NCBI GenBank assembly: GCA_964291485.2
Contig: OZ220225.1
Location: 62,001-126,000 of the forward strand
Length of the DNA: 64,000 nucleotides
Direction of reading: 5' to 3'
Source: Kistimonas sp964291485
GTDB lineage: Bacteria; Pseudomonadota; Gammaproteobacteria; Pseudomonadales; Endozoicomonadaceae
Below are positions 61,839 to 64,000 of the stretch, in pieces; positions within the stretch are counted from its first letter, which is position 1, and each line of letters opens with the position of its first letter. Below the pieces are notes generated by a model. The model did not search any database and had not been told where the DNA came from. It saw nothing but the letters and a program-made list of their open reading frames with translations. Both the position numbers and the translations under genes were made by a program.

Positions 61839-63419
61839 TTATTTCACATCCGGCGGCGTGCTGAATGTGTGGTAAGGCGCCGGTGACGGTACCGTCCACT
61901 CCAAGCCATGTGCGCCTTCCCAGGGGTTGGCCGGTGCTTTCTTCCCACTGCGTACACACTTGAGCACAATGAACAGGAACAACAGCTGGGTGGTACCAAA
62001 CAGGAAGCCGCCCACGCTCGCGATCATATTGAAATCAGCAAACTGCAGGTTGTAGTCCGGGATCCGCCGCGGCATCCCCGCCAGCCCCAGAAAATGCATA
62101 GGGAAGAAGGTCAGGTTCATGCCGATGAAAGACATCCAGAAATGCGTCTTGCCCAGTGTTTCGTCATACATGTGGCCCGTCCATTTCGGCAGCCAGTAAT
62201 ACACACCGGCAAAGATGCCAAAGATGGCGCCGGGAACCAGCACGTAATGGAAATGCGCAACCACAAAGTAGGTATCGTGATACTGGAAATCTGCCGGCGC
62301 AATGGCGAGCATCAGGCCTGAGAAGCCACCGATGGTAAATAGCACCACAAAGGCTGTCGCAAAGAGCATCGGTGTTTCAAAGGTCATGGACCCCCTGAAC
62401 ATGGTCGCCACCCAGTTGAATACCTTCACCCCGGTTGGAACAGCGATCAGCATGGTGGCGTACATGAAGAAGAGTTCACCGGTCAGCGGTAGCCCCACCG
62501 TAAACATATGATGCGCCCAGACAATGAATGACAGGAACGCAATACTGGCCACCGCATACACCATGGAGGTGTAGCCAAACAGCTGCTTACGGGCAAAGGC
62601 GGGAATAATCGCAGACACAATCCCGAACGCCGGCAGGATCATGATATAAACCTCGGGATGCCCGAAGAACCAGAACACATGCTGGAACAGCACCGGGTCA
62701 CCGCCACCGCCAGCATTAAAGAAGCTGGTGCCGAAATGGATATCCATCAGCATCATGGTGACCACACCGGCCAGCACGGGCATAACGGCAATCAGCAGGT
62801 AGGCGGTAATCAGCCAGGTCCATACGAACAGTGGCATCTTCATCAGCGTCATACCCGGCGCCCGCAGGTTCAGGATGGTAGCGATAACATTAATCGCCCC
62901 CATGATGGAGGAAATCCCCATCATATGAACCGCAAGAATGAAGTAGGTCGTAGAAGGCGGACCATAGGTCGTCGAGAGCGGCGCATAAAACGTCCAACCA
63001 AAGTTCGGACCACCGCCTTCCATAAACAGCGTGCTCGCCATCAAGGCAAACGCGAAGGGCAGAATCCAGAAACTCCAGTTATTCATCCGGGGCAACGCCA
63101 TGTCCGGCGCCCCGATCATCAATGGAATCATCCAGTTTGCCAGCCCGACAAAAGCTGGCATGACCGCACCAAACACCATCACCAGACCATGCATGGTAGT
63201 CATCTGGTTGAAAAAGCCCGGTTCAACAATGTGCATGCCCGGCTGGAACAGTTCCGCCCGAATTACCATCGCCATGGAACCGCCAAACAGGAACATGGCG
63301 AAGCTGAACCAGAGGTACATGGAACCAATGTCTTTATGGTTCGTCGTCAGAACCCAGCGCATGAACCCTTTGGCAGGACCATGATGATGATCCTGATGAT
63401 CGTCAATCACAGCGCTCAT
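61839..63419 (-). CDS. coxA: Cytochrome c oxidase subunit I
   Basis: Catalytic subunit, 526 residues with about twelve membrane helices. It holds haem a, haem a3 and CuB. Haem ligand His is in TTMHGLVMVFG near residue 74. The CuB site shows FWFFGHPEVYIMILP near 237 with the cross-linked His-Tyr pair, followed by WAHHMFTVG. FVVAHFHYVLV holds the haem ligands near 375. The K-channel and D-channel residues appear present by eye. It starts four bases inside the coxB end. Confidence 0.97.
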   Translation of the reverse strand: MSAVIDDHQDHHHGPAKGFMRWVLTTNHKDIGSMYLWFSFAMFLFGGSMAMVIRAELFQPGMHIVEPGFFNQMTTMHGLVMVFGAVMPAFVGLANWMIPLMIGAPDMALPRMNNWSFWILPFAFALMASTLFMEGGGPNFGWTFYAPLSTTYGPPSTTYFILAVHMMGISSIMGAINVIATILNLRAPGMTLMKMPLFVWTWLITAYLLIAVMPVLAGVVTMMLMDIHFGTSFFNAGGGGDPVLFQHVFWFFGHPEVYIMILPAFGIVSAIIPAFARKQLFGYTSMVYAVASIAFLSFIVWAHHMFTVGLPLTGELFFMYATMLIAVPTGVKVFNWVATMFRGSMTFETPMLFATAFVVLFTIGGFSGLMLAIAPADFQYHDTYFVVAHFHYVLVPGAIFGIFAGVYYWLPKWTGHMYDETLGKTHFWMSFIGMNLTFFPMHFLGLAGMPRRIPDYNLQFADFNMIASVGGFLFGTTQLLFLFIVLKCVRSGKKAPANPWEGAHGLEWTVPSPAPYHTFSTPPDVK

Positions 63420-64000
63420 ATGCTGCCTCCTTCCGGTGCCTTACCGGCATGTACTTCCGGCAGCTTGCCGGTCTGCTTGTAATCCAGAATGGCTTTGGGC
63501 GTGACCATCTCACCGGTCTTGTTGCCCCAGGCATTCCGTTCATAGGTGATAACCGCGGCAAGATCCGCTTCGCTCAGCTGACCGCCGAACGCCTGCATCG
63601 CCGTCCCTTTCTTGCCGTTGACGACAATGTCCACATGCTCGACCATACGAGCCGGGTTGACGGCCATATCGGAGCCATCCAGTGCCGGGAACATCGGCGG
63701 CATGCCTTTCCCGTTCGGCTGATGACAGGCGGCGCACACCTTGGTATAGACACCTTCTCCCCGGGCCACAAGCTCCTCAAGGGTCCAGTCCTTGCTGGTC
63801 AGCTCACGGATTTTCTGGGCTTCGGCTTTCTTCTCATCCAGCCATGCCTGGTAATCCGCTTCTGATCGTGCATCGACCACAATTGGCATAAAGCCGTGAT
63901 CCTTACCGCAGAGCTCGGCACACTGCCCGCGGTAGATACCCGGCTCATCAATCTTGGTCCAGGCTTCGTTGATAAAGCCGGGAATCGCATCCTTCTTCAC
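63416..64000 (-). CDS. coxB: Cytochrome c oxidase subunit II with fused cytochrome c (5' part outside window)
   Basis: C-terminal 194 residues of subunit II; the gene continues beyond the right edge. The CuA site is partly visible in YRGQCAELCGKDHGFMPI. After it comes an extra c-type domain with haem motif CAACH near residue 90 of this fragment and a Met ligand in GTAMQAFGG. Such a fusion marks the caa3-like form. The codon at the window edge is GTG and belongs to the interior of the gene. It overlaps coxA by four bases. Confidence 0.93.
   Translation of the reverse strand: MKKDAIPGFINEAWTKIDEPGIYRGQCAELCGKDHGFMPIVVDARSEADYQAWLDEKKAEAQKIRELTSKDWTLEELVARGEGVYTKVCAACHQPNGKGMPPMFPALDGSDMAVNPARMVEHVDIVVNGKKGTAMQAFGGQLSEADLAAVITYERNAWGNKTGEMVTPKAILDYKQTGKLPEVHAGKAPEGGSI

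Overview
The window looks like a chromosome segment of a marine gammaproteobacterium close to the Oceanospirillales/Pseudomonadales. An Endozoicomonas-like host-associated bacterium is my best guess, from three signs: the core genes keep Pseudomonas-like order, eukaryote-like genes (ankyrin proteins, a NAPE-PLD-like hydrolase) sit between them, and insertion sequences are present. The genus is an inference, not proven by the sequence. No rRNA, tRNA, CRISPR array or prophage was seen.

Bases 1-27,000 are mostly core. On the minus strand lies a Pil-Chp chemotaxis operon (pilG, pilH, pilI, pilJ, pilK, chpA, the last cut by the window edge). Next come gshB, a tonB-like gene, yqgE, a degenerate deaminase-fold gene and ruvX, then the twitching ATPases pilU and pilT. 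After these follow yggS, proC, yggT, a dynamin-like GTPase, metX-metW, a DUF4426 gene, rdgB and hemW. Together they cover twitching motility and its control, redox thiol supply, proline and methionine synthesis, nucleotide clean-up and haem trafficking.

Bases 25,466-36,240 hold an endonuclease/exonuclease-fold gene, dsbA, cytochromes c4 and c5, engB, polA, a small lipoprotein and thrB. The engB-polA interval, the locus of Spot 42 in enterics and ErsA in Pseudomonas, holds three minus-strand sRNA candidates. Each has a sigma-E/AlgU-type promoter with the same 16-base spacer and a strong terminator. A large metallo-beta-lactamase-fold gene resembling NAPE-PLD sits between two of them.

Bases 36,300-48,130 are an accessory island: two ankyrin-type genes, an IS1-family element, an alkaline phosphatase with an upstream Pho box, AT-rich orphan genes, a HypT-like regulator, an amino-acid racemase and a His-rich exported protein. 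The core resumes with zur-znuC-znuB, without znuA next to it, and a nitroreductase.

Bases 50,924-64,000 are the aa3/caa3-type cytochrome c oxidase cluster, read leftward: coxB (partial), coxA, cox11, coxC, then SURF1, a SCO-like protein, heme A synthase, heme O synthase and SCO1. A second accessory insertion splits coxC from the assembly genes. It holds an 842-residue AT-rich orphan, an IS5-family element with a clear TTAA duplication, a decayed surE-like pseudogene, and a tenfold 7-base repeat next to a 26-base palindrome.
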